From positions 23,930 to 87,929 of the forward strand of contig WVZL01000029.1 of assembly GCA_011772495.1 (NCBI GenBank): DNA of 64,000 bases. Direction: 5' to 3'. This DNA comes from Candidatus Aminicenantota bacterium (lineage in GTDB: Bacteria > Acidobacteriota > Aminicenantia > Aminicenantales > Aminicenantaceae). This document shows positions 34,337 to 43,817 of the stretch, in pieces (positions within the stretch are counted from its first letter, which is position 1; every line of letters starts with the position of its first letter). The notes beneath the pieces are model-generated. The model was not told the origin of the DNA and made no database searches. It saw nothing but the letters and a program-made list of their open reading frames with translations. The position numbers were made by a program, and so were the translations under genes.

Positions 34337-34669
34337 TCATTCCTTCTTCTACAGAACAGTTGAAGAGAAGCTCAGGCCATTCCTTTTACATTCTGATCTT
34401 GCTACCAGAAAAAGAAGCCACCGACAGGAATGACGGCGCTGGGTCTGCTTCCAAAAACTGATAACGTATCTCTTATCTGAAATTTCTCACTTTATTGGTC
34501 AGAATTTGAAATGAAGAGAAAAAACGAACTGAACCCAAAGAAAAGTGTCTTTCGGAAAGGTCAAAATGGCTAAGAATGAATAAAGGAAGCGGCAGTTTTT
34601 ATGAATGATTTTCGTTCGTTGAAATTCCCCCAGCGGTGAAGTCTTATTATTAGATAGATTTTCCGGTGG
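34337..34669. other. intergenic region between the TPR gene and the sigma-54 activator
   Basis: 333 bases. I see no ORF with coding character, no tRNA and no convincing -24/-12 or -35/-10 pair; only the AAGGA site just before the activator start. Confidence 0.4.
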
Positions 34670-37360
34670 TTATTTCCCCAGGCTTTCGGTTTTATCTCCT
34701 ACATCCCTGTACTCAGAGTTCCATTCTTTAATCTCATTGTATAAACCCAAGGCTTTCTCATTCTCTTCTAATTCTTCATAAATGGAAGCCAATTCATATT
34801 TCAAGGCAAAAAACGGGGCTGAACCTTCCTCAGCCAGAGCCAAACCTTTCTCAATACATTTGATTCCTTTTTTAAAATCCTTTTTTTGCTTATAGCAATT
34901 CGCCATGACATTATAACAGTCCAGAGCTCTCTTCTCATCATTGGAAGCCAGTTCAAATTCTTCGATAGCTTCATCAAACAAGCTCTGCTCCATAAAAGCA
35001 ATGCCCAGGTTATAGTGGATCTCATAATCTTCTTTATCAACCTTCTCTTCGACTTCTTTCTTGAATTCTGAAACGATCTCAGATAGCTCTCTTTCAAAAG
35101 TCCCAGTATCTGCACTCTCCTGATGTTTGACTACGGCCTGGATGGTGTCCAGCTCATCCCTGGCTTTTTCCTCCATATCATAATAATCAGCCTTCTTCTC
35201 TTCTTCTTCTTCTTCAGCAGGAGGAGCCTCTTCTGCTTCAGCGAAAACCTTTGAGGCCGCAATCTCTTCTACAATCTCTTCTGCCTTCTCCATTTCCCTC
35301 GTTTCTAATTCTACCTCTCTGGTTTCAATCTCTTTGAGCTTCTTGGCGATTTCATCCTCTTCCATTCTGGTCCTAACTTCATCAAGCATAGCAATTTTTT
35401 CGTCAATTCTTGGCTCGTCAGAATACCTGATCTTCAAGTCATCAAGGATTCGTCTCGCATTCCGGATTAGACCCTGTTCCAAATACAAATCTGCTTTAGC
35501 CAGTTTCATCTTGATTATCTCTTTATCCTCGCCATCAACTCCCGGAGCCTCGACCCGTACTTCTATCTTCTTTTCCTCTTCTTTTCTCTCTCTCTTTCTC
35601 TCCTCCTCAAGCTCTTTCCTCTTTTCCTCTTCTAGCCTTCTCTTTTCCTCTTCCTCCCTTCTCCTTGCCTCTTCTTCCTCTTCTTTCCTCTTTTTCTCTT
35701 CCTCTAGCCTCTTCTCCTCTTCTTCTGCCCTCTTCTTTTCCTCTTCAAGTTTCCTCTTTTCTTCCTCTTCTGCTTTCCTCTTTTCCTCCTCATCCTTTTT
35801 CCTTGCTTCTTCTTCCTCTTCTTTCCTCTTTTTCTCTTCTTCTAGCTTCCTCTCTTCTTCTTCTTCTTCTTCTGCTGCCTTCTTTTCTTCCTCAAGCTTC
35901 CTCTTTTCTTCCTCTTCTGCTTTCCTCTTTTTCTCTTGCTCTAGCTTCCTCTCTTCTTCTTCTGCTACTGCCTTCTTTTCTTCCTCTTCTGCTTTCCTCT
36001 TTTCTTCCTCCTCCTTTTTCTTTGCCTCTTCTTCCTCTTCTTTCCTCTTTTTCTCTTCCTCTAGCTTCCTTGCCTCTTCCGCCTCTGCTCTCTTTTTTTC
36101 TTCTTCTTCTTTTTTCTTCCTTTCTTCTTCCTTCTCCTTCTCTTCCTCTGCTCTTATTTTCTCTTCCTCCTCCTTCTTCTCAATGATGCCGGGTTCTTGT
36201 TGGAGAAGTTTGGCCTGCTCGGCTAACTCTTTATCTTTCGGAGCCAGAGCTACCAGTTTCTCCAGAACGGATAACATTTTTCCTTTTAGTTTTCTTTCGC
36301 GGTATTCTTCTAGAATAACCCTATAAACAGTTTCCAATTTATCTTTCTGATCTTTGGTTTCATAGATATAAGCGAGCTTTTCTAAGGAAGGAAGGTGTAC
36401 CTGCTTAGAAGCAAGGATCAGACCGAGAAGACCAATGGCTTTTTCACCTTTGTCTTTCTTGATTAAACCTTCAATCAAAGGCTCGTAGAGTTCATAAGCT
36501 TCATCTAATTTATCTTCTTGTATATGGAGGCGGCCCAATTTTACCCTGGCCTCTACATCCATCTCTCGGAGCTTTAGTATCTGAGAGAATACTTCTTTTG
36601 CCTTTTTGAAATTCTGATCTTCAAAATAAAGGGCTCCCAATAGATTCAGCAACTTCAGGTTTTCTTGATCTTTTTTTAGAGCACTTTCGAGGAGTGAATA
36701 AGCATCTTTCTTCTTGTTCTTCCTTTTATAAAGCTCAATAAGATTGGTGATAGTCCCGAGATGATCCGCTTTTATCTTATTGGCTTGGAGGAGTATTTTC
36801 TCCGCCTCCTTTAACTTGTCATTTTTGAGCTTGGATTCGGCGACAGCGGTCAACTCCTCGACGGCCTGATCTTCCAAACCCTCTTTATTGTACAGTTCGG
36901 CCAGGATCATACGCACTTCGAAGTCTTCCTTGTCCAGCTTGGCCAGCTTCTCATAGACGGGAATGACTTCTTTTATTTGACCCTTCTTCTCGATATTCTT
37001 TGCGACTCTCATATATTCTCTTTTGGCTTCCGAAAGAAAACCATAGGTTCCGAAAAGGTCAGCCAGTTTGACGGCCAGCTCTACATCTTCTGGATCTAAT
37101 TTATTTATTTTTTTGTAAATGGCTATGGCTTGCGGATATAATCCTTTATCTTCATAATGATTGGCTATCTTCTGGAATTCTTCTCTGGCGTTGTCTCTCT
37201 TGCCCAATCTGACATACAAATCCCCGATGATGTTCCTGATGTTAAAATCTTGAGCATCACCAACCAGCAACTTTTTGTACTCAGCGACAGCCTCCATGAG
37301 TTTGCCAGCTTGGACGTATCTTTCGGCGATTTCTATGGTTTTGGTCCTGTTGACTGCCAT
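34670..37360 (-). CDS. TPR protein with a long Glu/Lys-rich single-helix spacer
   Basis: 896 residues. About 1-390: repeated TPR-type helices (AEYKKLLVGDAQDFNIRNIIGDLYVRLGKRDNA...). About 393-600: almost only Glu, Lys, Arg and Ala in EEEEKKRK patterns lacking a hydrophobic heptad, as in stable single alpha-helices. About 620-700: short helical segment; 745-896: more TPRs (YEIHYNLGIAFMEQSLFDEAIEEFELAS). No signal peptide, so cytoplasmic. At 1.5 A per residue the spacer would be about 30 nm. Last gene of the ffh-rnhB cluster. The function is unknown; the shape suggests a scaffold holding two TPR docking units apart. Confidence 0.88.
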   Translation of the reverse strand: MAVNRTKTIEIAERYVQAGKLMEAVAEYKKLLVGDAQDFNIRNIIGDLYVRLGKRDNAREEFQKIANHYEDKGLYPQAIAIYKKINKLDPEDVELAVKLADLFGTYGFLSEAKREYMRVAKNIEKKGQIKEVIPVYEKLAKLDKEDFEVRMILAELYNKEGLEDQAVEELTAVAESKLKNDKLKEAEKILLQANKIKADHLGTITNLIELYKRKNKKKDAYSLLESALKKDQENLKLLNLLGALYFEDQNFKKAKEVFSQILKLREMDVEARVKLGRLHIQEDKLDEAYELYEPLIEGLIKKDKGEKAIGLLGLILASKQVHLPSLEKLAYIYETKDQKDKLETVYRVILEEYRERKLKGKMLSVLEKLVALAPKDKELAEQAKLLQQEPGIIEKKEEEEKIRAEEEKEKEEERKKKEEEEKKRAEAEEARKLEEEKKRKEEEEEAKKKEEEEKRKAEEEEKKAVAEEEERKLEQEKKRKAEEEEKRKLEEEKKAAEEEEEEERKLEEEKKRKEEEEEARKKDEEEKRKAEEEEKRKLEEEKKRAEEEEKRLEEEKKRKEEEEEARRREEEEKRRLEEEKRKELEEERKRERKEEEKKIEVRVEAPGVDGEDKEIIKMKLAKADLYLEQGLIRNARRILDDLKIRYSDEPRIDEKIAMLDEVRTRMEEDEIAKKLKEIETREVELETREMEKAEEIVEEIAASKVFAEAEEAPPAEEEEEEKKADYYDMEEKARDELDTIQAVVKHQESADTGTFERELSEIVSEFKKEVEEKVDKEDYEIHYNLGIAFMEQSLFDEAIEEFELASNDEKRALDCYNVMANCYKQKKDFKKGIKCIEKGLALAEEGSAPFFALKYELASIYEELEENEKALGLYNEIKEWNSEYRDVGDKTESLGK
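35570..36180. repeat. polypyrimidine/polypurine tract with internal repeats
   Basis: About 600 bases encoding the Glu/Lys helix are almost pure C/T on the plus strand, with imperfect repeats of blocks such as CTTCCTCTTCTTTCCTCTTT (seen near 35675, 35813 and 36030). Prone to slippage and, in principle, to triplex formation. Confidence 0.7.
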
Positions 37361-37364
37361 GGTT

Positions 37365-37979
37365 CTAATGCTCCAGACTAAAGGAAAATCTATGCAAAGG
37401 GGTTGGCCCTCTTTCTTTCAAGGCCCGATAATGCTCTTCGGTCCCGTAGCCTTTATTCCTCCCAAGAGCATATCCCTCATAAACTCGGTCCAAAAGAACC
37501 ATCATCTTATCCCGAACAACCTTAGCCACAATGGAGGCGGCGGCAATGGAAATGCTCTTCCTATCCCCTCCAGGGATGCACATTTGTGGGCAGTTGACGT
37601 CTTTTATGCGGAAGCCATCGATAAGGAGAACGTCAGGTCTTACCGATAAGCTCTTGATAGCTCTTTTCATGGCCTTCAATGAGGCCCAGTATATATTTTC
37701 CTGGTCAATCTCAAAATTCGTGGCTAGACCCACTCCTACATAACGTGCCTCTTTCAGGATAATCCCCGCCAGTCTTTTTCTCTTTTTCGGAGTAAGAACC
37801 TTGGAGTCATCTATTTCTCCGATTCCTTCCGATAAATCCTTATGTATCGTCGACAAGGGCATAACGACGGCAGAAGCAACAACCGGTCCGAAAAGAGCTC
37901 CTCTTCCTGCCTCGTCTACCCCGACAATCGTACTGTATCCCTCTCTAATAAATCTTTTCTCTATCAAGAAATCAGGCAA
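37365..37979 (-). CDS. rnhB: ribonuclease HII
   Basis: 204 residues. Signature IVGVDEAGRGALFGPVVASAVV with the first Asp-Glu pair, LLIDGF, and the KVVRDKMM region. Cuts RNA in RNA-DNA hybrids and at single ribonucleotides. Two bases separate its start from the rplS stop; a usual neighbour in ribosomal processing clusters. Confidence 0.95.
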   Translation of the reverse strand: MPDFLIEKRFIREGYSTIVGVDEAGRGALFGPVVASAVVMPLSTIHKDLSEGIGEIDDSKVLTPKKRKRLAGIILKEARYVGVGLATNFEIDQENIYWASLKAMKRAIKSLSVRPDVLLIDGFRIKDVNCPQMCIPGGDRKSISIAAASIVAKVVRDKMMVLLDRVYEGYALGRNKGYGTEEHYRALKERGPTPLHRFSFSLEH

Positions 37980-37981
37980 TT

Positions 37982-38326
37982 CTAGGACCTTATCTCCTTT
38001 AGCCGGGCAGCCTTTCCTTTGAGCTTCCGAAGGTAATACAATTTGGCTCTTCTGATCTTTCCTCTTCTTACCACTTCAATCTTTTTTATCATCTTGGAAT
38101 GAAGGGGAAAAACTCTTTCCACTCCTATCCCGAACGATACTTTCCGAACAGTGAAGCTCGCACCCATACCGGATCCTCTTTTTGCTATCACATCTCCACG
38201 GAAGACCTGAATTCTCTCTTTGTCTCCTTCCCGAATGATCACCTGGACTTTGACTGTATCTCCTACATTAAAGGAATCCATGTCTTTTCTCAACTGTTTT
38301 TCCTCTACCAAATCAACCAGACTCAT
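37982..38326 (-). CDS. rplS: 50S ribosomal protein L19
   Basis: 114 residues, normal length. Signatures [32 protein letters not shown] and [13 protein letters not shown]. Starts inside the end of trmD (14-base overlap), so translational coupling is expected. Confidence 0.97.
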   Translation of the reverse strand: MSLVDLVEEKQLRKDMDSFNVGDTVKVQVIIREGDKERIQVFRGDVIAKRGSGMGASFTVRKVSFGIGVERVFPLHSKMIKKIEVVRRGKIRRAKLYYLRKLKGKAARLKEIRS

Positions 38327-39056
38327 TGTCTTTTCCTTTCTTTATCTCTTCCAGTATTTTCTTATCCGCCGGACTTAATTTTTTATCCTTGAGCAAGTCA
38401 GGCCTTACGGATAATGTCTTTTCCAGCGACTTTTTTCGTCGCCACAACCTAATTTTATCATGATTTCCAGAAAAAAGAACCCGGGGAACCTTCATTCCTT
38501 TGAAATCACGAGGTCGAGTGTACTGAGGAAAACTCAGCAAACCCTCGACAAAAGAATCATGTCTAACTGACTCCGGTTTTCCTACCACCTGAGGAATAAA
38601 CCTAGAGACAGCATCAACAACAACCACAGCTGCTGGTTCTCCTCCTGTCAGGATATAGTCTCCGATGGAAATCTCTCCAGTGACTAAGTGCTGGATCATT
38701 CGTTCATCGACTCCTTCATAGCGTCCGCAGATAAGGATGAGCTGGGGGTGGTGAGCCAGCTCTTCTGCGAACTGAGAATCAAATTTCTTTCCTTGAGGAG
38801 AAAGGAGATAAACCGCTGTCTCCTCCGATTGTTTAACTTTCTCCACAGCAGCGAAAACGGGCTCCGGCTTGAAAACCATGCCCTCGCCTCCACCATAGGG
38901 ACGGTCGTCCACCTGCTGGTGCTTATCGACAGTAAACTCTCTAAGGTTATGGATATGAATTTCAATGGTACCCTTCTCCAGTGCTTTCTTGATGATTCCC
39001 CCTGAAAATGCGCTTTTAAACAATTCAGGGAGTATGGTGATTATATCAAATCTCAT
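38313..39056 (-). CDS. trmD: tRNA (guanine37-N1)-methyltransferase
   Basis: 247 residues. SPOUT-class enzyme: [28 protein letters not shown] and [26 protein letters not shown] form the trefoil-knot AdoMet site. Methylates G37 and guards the reading frame. Overlaps rimM by 11 bases and rplS by 14. Confidence 0.97.
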   Translation of the reverse strand: MRFDIITILPELFKSAFSGGIIKKALEKGTIEIHIHNLREFTVDKHQQVDDRPYGGGEGMVFKPEPVFAAVEKVKQSEETAVYLLSPQGKKFDSQFAEELAHHPQLILICGRYEGVDERMIQHLVTGEISIGDYILTGGEPAAVVVVDAVSRFIPQVVGKPESVRHDSFVEGLLSFPQYTRPRDFKGMKVPRVLFSGNHDKIRLWRRKKSLEKTLSVRPDLLKDKKLSPADKKILEEIKKGKDNESG

Positions 39057-39552
39057 TCAAATCTAAAAGCCCCTCCGGGGGATTGACAAGGATTTCCTTG
39101 TTATCCACATCGATCTCAAGACAAATAGATTTCGTAAAAGGGATGAGAATTTCCTTCTTCCCCTTTTGTACTACTAACAGCTCATTATTCTCTACGAAGA
39201 GGATATCTTTCACCATCCCTACTCTTTCCTTCTTGGTATTGATGACAGAACTCCCTATGAGCTGAAAAAGGTAATAGTTATTCTCTTCTAAGGGGCGAAG
39301 AAATTCCTCAGGAACCAGAATTTCTTGACCCACCAATTCCCAAGCCTGATCTAAGGTGTCAATCTCCTTCAGCTTGATTAAGAAGCTGTCTTTATAAGGG
39401 CAGAGAGTTTCGACTTCAAACTCTTCTAAGGACCCCTTCTTATGGAGATAAACTCTAGGAAAAAAAGGCTTGAGGTAATGTTCTGAGTAAAGCCTGAGTC
39501 TAAGTTCTCCTCTCTTTCCTTTGCTCTTTACAACTTTTCCGATGCTGACCAA
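39046..39552 (-). CDS. rimM: 16S rRNA-processing protein RimM
   Basis: 168 residues. N-terminal RimM barrel (IGKVVKSKGKRGELRLRLYSEH) and C-terminal PRC-barrel (YYLFQLIGSSVINTKKERVGMVKDIL ... EILIPF). Helps assemble the 30S head near S19. One base after the KH-protein gene. Confidence 0.95.
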   Translation of the reverse strand: MVSIGKVVKSKGKRGELRLRLYSEHYLKPFFPRVYLHKKGSLEEFEVETLCPYKDSFLIKLKEIDTLDQAWELVGQEILVPEEFLRPLEENNYYLFQLIGSSVINTKKERVGMVKDILFVENNELLVVQKGKKEILIPFTKSICLEIDVDNKEILVNPPEGLLDLNEI

Positions 39553-39553
39553 A

Positions 39554-39790
39554 CTAGTCTTTTTCGATTATCTCGAGATTGAATCTCCTTTTCATCTTCA
39601 TTCCTGCCGCACCAAGAATAATCCTGATAGCTCGAGCAGTTCTTCCCTGTTTGCCGATAACTTTTCCTAGATCTTCCGGAGCGACCTTGAGTTCTAAGAT
39701 CGTGGTTTGTTCCCCTTCCAACTGGGAAACTTGAACTTTTTCCGGATTGTCCACTAATGATTTGGCAATCATTTCAACCAGTTCTCTCAC
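39554..39790 (-). CDS. khpA: KH-domain RNA-binding protein (KhpA type)
   Basis: 78 residues, a single KH domain with the GxxG loop in [20 protein letters not shown]. Usual occupant of the slot between rpsP and rimM. RNA partners not predictable from sequence. TAAAGGAGG precedes the start. Confidence 0.94.
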   Translation of the reverse strand: MRELVEMIAKSLVDNPEKVQVSQLEGEQTTILELKVAPEDLGKVIGKQGRTARAIRIILGAAGMKMKRRFNLEIIEKD

Positions 39791-39816
39791 TGTAACCTCC
39801 TTTAAGATTGAGAGTG

Positions 39817-40071
39817 TTAATGCGTAAGTTTCTCTGATTTCGAAACTCTATGTAAAAGAGATTGAACTGTATTAGAGGCCTGTGCTCCACGTTCGAGCCA
39901 GAATTTTGCCTTTTCCATATCAATCTTAATATCCGGTGGTTCCTTTAAAGGATCATAATAACCGAGAATATCTTTGGCTTTGCTTTCTCTAGGCTTTCGA
40001 GAGTCGATGACGATTATCCGGTAGAAAGGTTTTTTCTTTCCTCCGAGTCTCATGAGTCGAATAGAAATCAT
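39817..40071 (-). CDS. rpsP: 30S ribosomal protein S16
   Basis: 84 residues; [28 protein letters not shown] and LGYYDPL are diagnostic. Second gene of the ffh-led cluster. Confidence 0.97.
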   Translation of the reverse strand: MISIRLMRLGGKKKPFYRIIVIDSRKPRESKAKDILGYYDPLKEPPDIKIDMEKAKFWLERGAQASNTVQSLLHRVSKSEKLTH

Positions 40072-40138
40072 TTTTGAATCCTGAAGTTCGAAGATGAAAA
40101 GAGATAATAGCTGAATTCTGCTTTTAAGTCAATAGATT

Positions 40139-41473
40139 TCAGTGAGATAATGGAGGAAGGGAAGATAGAAACTTTTGGAATTGGGATTTTTTCATCAGTT
40201 TTTTCATGTCAAAAAATTGTTTCAACAATTGATTGACCTCTATGACCGGTCTGCCACTTCCTCTCGCGATTCGCCGGCGGCGGCCGCCATTGATGATCTT
40301 AGGATTTTCCCGTTCTTGGGGAGTCATCGAGCTTATGATGGCCTCATAATAAACGATTTTCTTGTCGTCTATCTTGGCTTTAGAAAGGCCTTTATAAATC
40401 CCCCCCGTAGGAAGTGAATCCAAGATTTGGGAAAGTGAGCCCATTTTTTTCATTTGAACAAGTTGCTTCTTAAAATCCTCGAGTGTGAACTCCTGTTTAC
40501 GCAGCTTGCGGGCGAGCTCCTCCGCCTCTTCGGCGTCAGCCTCCTTTTCAGCCTTCTCGACTAAACTCAAGATATCTCCCAAACCGAGGATTCGCGAAGC
40601 CATTCGATCCGGGTAAAAAATCTCGAACTGATCGAATTTCTCCCCCAAGCCAACAAACTTTATGGGCTTGCCAGTGACTGAAACAATGGACAAGGCAGCC
40701 CCTCCCCTTGCATCACCGTCAAGTTTAGTCAATATAATCGAGCTCAAACCAACCTTGTCGTTAAAAAGCTGGGCACTTTTCACAGCATCCTGACCTGTCA
40801 TAGAATCTCCGACATAAATAACCTCAGCTGGATTGAGAAGATTCTTGACCATTTGAAGCTCTTTCATCAGTTCCTCATCCACGTGGAGCCTCCCGGCTGT
40901 ATCAATGATGAGAGGGTCAAAACCTCTGCTTTGGGCAAACTTGACCAGGTCTTTCAGAGCTTTTTGGGGAGAAGATACCTGATCCTTAGTCATCTCGTAG
41001 AAGGGAAGACTGAGTGTTTGAGAAATCTGTTTGATTTGGTCCTGGGCGGCCAGCCTTTTCAAGTCGAATGATACCAGGAGGGGGCTTTTCTTAAGGCTTA
41101 AAACCCATTTTGCCAGCTTGCCGCAGGTGGTGGTTTTCCCGCAGCCTTGAAGCCCCACCATCATAAAGACCGAAGGAGGCACGTTAGAGAAATTTAAACC
41201 TTTGGTTTCAGCGCCCAAGATGAACGTCAGCTCGTCTTTTACTATTTTAATGACATGTTGGGTGGGAGAGAGGCTGGAGAGAACTTTTTCATTCAAGGCT
41301 TGGCGCTTGATTTTTTCGATAAATTCCTTGACAACCTTGTAATTCACATCGGCTTCGAGTAATGCCAAACGGATCATCCGCAGAGCTTCAGTCATGTTTT
41401 TTTCTGTGATTTTCCCTTCTCCGCGAAGATATTTCATCGCTTTTTGGAGATGATTCGAAAGTTGATCGAGCAT
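40139..41473 (-). CDS. ffh: signal recognition particle protein Ffh
   Basis: 444 residues. N domain (1-85), G domain with [28 protein letters not shown] and [14 protein letters not shown], and C-terminal M domain with the [26 protein letters not shown]-binding helix. Targets nascent membrane proteins together with 4.5S RNA and FtsY. First gene of the cluster running down to 34670. Confidence 0.97.
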   Translation of the reverse strand: MLDQLSNHLQKAMKYLRGEGKITEKNMTEALRMIRLALLEADVNYKVVKEFIEKIKRQALNEKVLSSLSPTQHVIKIVKDELTFILGAETKGLNFSNVPPSVFMMVGLQGCGKTTTCGKLAKWVLSLKKSPLLVSFDLKRLAAQDQIKQISQTLSLPFYEMTKDQVSSPQKALKDLVKFAQSRGFDPLIIDTAGRLHVDEELMKELQMVKNLLNPAEVIYVGDSMTGQDAVKSAQLFNDKVGLSSIILTKLDGDARGGAALSIVSVTGKPIKFVGLGEKFDQFEIFYPDRMASRILGLGDILSLVEKAEKEADAEEAEELARKLRKQEFTLEDFKKQLVQMKKMGSLSQILDSLPTGGIYKGLSKAKIDDKKIVYYEAIISSMTPQERENPKIINGGRRRRIARGSGRPVIEVNQLLKQFFDMKKLMKKSQFQKFLSSLPPLSH

Positions 41474-41504
41474 CCTTCCGCTTCCTTGGGTATTCCTGTA
41501 TTAA

Positions 41505-41534
41505 ATAGTAAGGCAAACCCTATCCTCAAGTCAA
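41505..41534 (-). promoter_or_regulatory. candidate sigma-70 promoter of the ffh cluster
   Basis: Minus strand TTGACT (41534-41529), 18-base spacer, TACTAT (41510-41505), about 26 bases of leader. Confidence 0.45.
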
Positions 41535-41541
41535 ACAGAGA

Positions 41542-41738
41542 GGGGTCAGGTCTTGACTTTCAACATTTGGGAATTGATTTTGATATAAGGTGAGACATAG
41601 AGTGAAGACATCATTGTTTTATTTTTAATTCGGATAACACGTGTGGAAACAACCGCCATCGTCCTTGAGATTCAAAAAGTACTACAAATCTGATTCTTTC
41701 TGCTGTTAAAAGAACGTTGAAAGTCAAGACCTGACCCC
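41542..41738. repeat. inverted-repeat element, GGGGTCAGGTCT family, copy 2
   Basis: Perfect 23-base arms at 41542-41564 and 41716-41738, beginning GGGGTCAGGTCTTGAC, with a 151-base centre that has no ORF and no similarity I can see to copy 1. Lies between the divergent ffh and accB genes and fills most of that 370-base gap. Confidence 0.75.
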
Positions 41739-41846
41739 ATCTTGACATTTGTCTCCTTAATGATTAAGGTATTACTAATTTTTTAAAGATTTTCTATGAA
41801 GAAGAAAAAGAATCTCATCCCTTTGGAGACAGGGGAGGAGGCGAAA

Positions 41847-42317
41847 ATGAAGGAGAAAATAGATTACCAGGAAATAAACAATATTATCCGACTCATGGAA
41901 GACAAAGGCTTGTCTCATTTTGAAATTGAAAAAGAAGGGCTCAAGATAAAGCTCAGCCGAAACACAGTTCCTTCTGAGACCAAGACTAGTGCCCAGGCCC
42001 AGGCGTCTCCTTACGCAGAAGACAAGGAAGCCCCAGAACCTAAAGAGCTTCCCCCTGAGAAAATAAATGATAATCTTCGCTACATCACCTCACCCATGGT
42101 GGGGACGTTTTACAGTGCACCCGATCCTTCCTCTCCTCCTTTTGTCGAAGCCGGCGAAGAAATCAAACAGAATCAAGTCCTCTGTATCATCGAAGCGATG
42201 AAACTGATGAACGAAATCGAATCAGATGTGGAAGGCATCCTGAAAGAAATATTCGTGGAAAATGGTAAGCCCGTCGAATACGGACAAAAATTATTCGCCA
42301 TCCAACCTGCCGAATAA
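41847..42317 (+). CDS. accB: biotin carboxyl carrier protein of acetyl-CoA carboxylase
   Basis: 156 residues from the ATG at 41847, which has GGAGGAGG six bases upstream; an ATG at 41796 has none. C-terminal biotinyl domain with the target Lys in EAMKLMNEI and the preceding thumb-type region SPMVGTFYSAPDPSSPPFVEAGE, the form typical of AccB. Operon with accC five bases on. First step of fatty-acid synthesis; the carboxyltransferase genes are not in the window. Confidence 0.95.
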   Translation: MKEKIDYQEINNIIRLMEDKGLSHFEIEKEGLKIKLSRNTVPSETKTSAQAQASPYAEDKEAPEPKELPPEKINDNLRYITSPMVGTFYSAPDPSSPPFVEAGEEIKQNQVLCIIEAMKLMNEIESDVEGILKEIFVENGKPVEYGQKLFAIQPAE

Positions 42318-42322
42318 CCCGC

Positions 42323-43681
42323 ATGTTCTCTAAAATTTTGATCGCCAACCGAGGAGAAATAGCTTTACGGATCATCCGGGCTGCTCGAGAATTGGGCCTT
42401 AAAACAGTGGCTGTTTATTCTGAGCCAGATAAAAGCTCTCTCCATACCCTGCTGGCTGATGAAAAAATATGTATAGGTCCAGCCAAGGTCTCTGAAAGCT
42501 ATCTCAATGTCCCTAATATCATGAGCGCTGCCGAAATCAGTAAGGCCGATGCCGTTCACCCTGGCTACGGCTTCCTGGCTGAAAATCCCCGTTTCCCGGA
42601 GATCTGCCAGAGTCAAGGAATTACCTTCATCGGACCACCCGCTCCCTTAATGAGGCTCATGGGAGACAAGAGCAGGGCGCGATTGGAGATGAAAAAATCC
42701 AAACTTCCTGTAATTCCTGGAAGCGATAAAACACTCAACGAAATTCCAGAGGCAAAAAAAGAGGCCCAAAGACTCGGTTTCCCTGTCATCTTGAAGGCCA
42801 AAGCTGGCGGCGGAGGAAAAGGCATGCGAATTGCTCGTTCTGCATCCCAGTTAGAAGAACAGTTCCCGATTGCCCAAAGGGAAGCAGAAGGTGCTTTTGG
42901 CGATCCTTCTCTTTATCTGGAAAAATACATTTCCAAAGCCCGCCATATCGAGATTCAGGTCATCGGCGATACTAAAGGCAATATTCTTGCTTTCGCCGAA
43001 AGAGAATGTTCAATCCAGAGAAAATACCAAAAGCTCCTGGAAGAGACCCCCTCTCCTTTCGTCGATGAAAAATTGAGGAGAAGGATGACAAAAGCTGTCC
43101 AGGAATCCGCCCGATTCATCGGCTATCAAAGTCTAGGGACCTTCGAATTCCTGGTGGATGAGCAAAAGAAATTCTACTTCATGGAAGCCAACACCAGAGT
43201 TCAAGTGGAACATCCTATAACAGAAATGATTTATGACCTGGATCTCATCAAGGAACAGATAAAAATAGCTGCTGGAGAAAAACTATCTTATCCTCCTGGC
43301 TTGGCAAGAAGAGGGCATAGCCTTGAATGCCGGATCAATGCCGAAGATGCGGAAACATTTATTCCCTCACCCGGAAAAATTGATTTCCTGGTCCTTCCTG
43401 GAGGAGAAGGAATTCGTGTCGACTCCGCGGCCTATTGCGGGTGGCAAATTCCCCCCGACTATGATTCCCTAGTCGCTAAAATCATAGCTTTTGCGCCTTC
43501 GCGTCAGGAGACCATAAAAAAAATGAAAACCGCCTTAGAGATGACCACCTTAGTGGGAATAAAAACAAACATCTCTCTCCATCTGGGCTTTCTCGCCAAT
43601 TCTTCTTTTATCAAAGGAGATTATGACATCCGGTTCATGGAAAGTTTTCTCAAGAAGCAACAGCCAAAGTCCGAAGATTAA
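42323..43681 (+). CDS. accC: biotin carboxylase
   Basis: 452 residues. ATP-grasp enzyme: N-terminal KILIANRGEIALRIIRAARELG, glycine loop KAKAGGGGKGMRI, HIEIQVIGD, and catalytic FMEANTRVQVEHPITEM. Carboxylates the biotin on AccB with bicarbonate and ATP. No strong ribosome binding site; probably coupled to accB. Confidence 0.96.
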   Translation: MFSKILIANRGEIALRIIRAARELGLKTVAVYSEPDKSSLHTLLADEKICIGPAKVSESYLNVPNIMSAAEISKADAVHPGYGFLAENPRFPEICQSQGITFIGPPAPLMRLMGDKSRARLEMKKSKLPVIPGSDKTLNEIPEAKKEAQRLGFPVILKAKAGGGGKGMRIARSASQLEEQFPIAQREAEGAFGDPSLYLEKYISKARHIEIQVIGDTKGNILAFAERECSIQRKYQKLLEETPSPFVDEKLRRRMTKAVQESARFIGYQSLGTFEFLVDEQKKFYFMEANTRVQVEHPITEMIYDLDLIKEQIKIAAGEKLSYPPGLARRGHSLECRINAEDAETFIPSPGKIDFLVLPGGEGIRVDSAAYCGWQIPPDYDSLVAKIIAFAPSRQETIKKMKTALEMTTLVGIKTNISLHLGFLANSSFIKGDYDIRFMESFLKKQQPKSED

Positions 43682-43714
43682 ACCTGAAAAAGCCGCTTCC
43701 GTATCCAAAAACAT

Positions 43715-43770
43715 TTAATAAAGAAAGGGGTCTGTGCTTCCGAAGGGGATTGGCCTCCTTTATTTAGGCC
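43715..43770. terminator. possible bidirectional terminator between accC and the M48-like gene
   Basis: AATAAAG (43717) pairs with CTTTATT (43758), extended by GG/CC pairs, between convergent genes. The loop is long, so weak support. Confidence 0.3.
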
Positions 43771-43817
43771 GCTGATTTTAGACCTTAAGCTGATTGCGTC
43801 TTAATTTCGGGTGTTAG

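Noticed and set aside
35334..36326. Long Ser/Phe-rich plus-strand frame (330 codons) and an overlapping Leu/Pro/Ser-rich one
   Set aside because: Antisense shadow of the Glu/Lys-rich helix; stop codons are rare simply because the strand is nearly all C and T.
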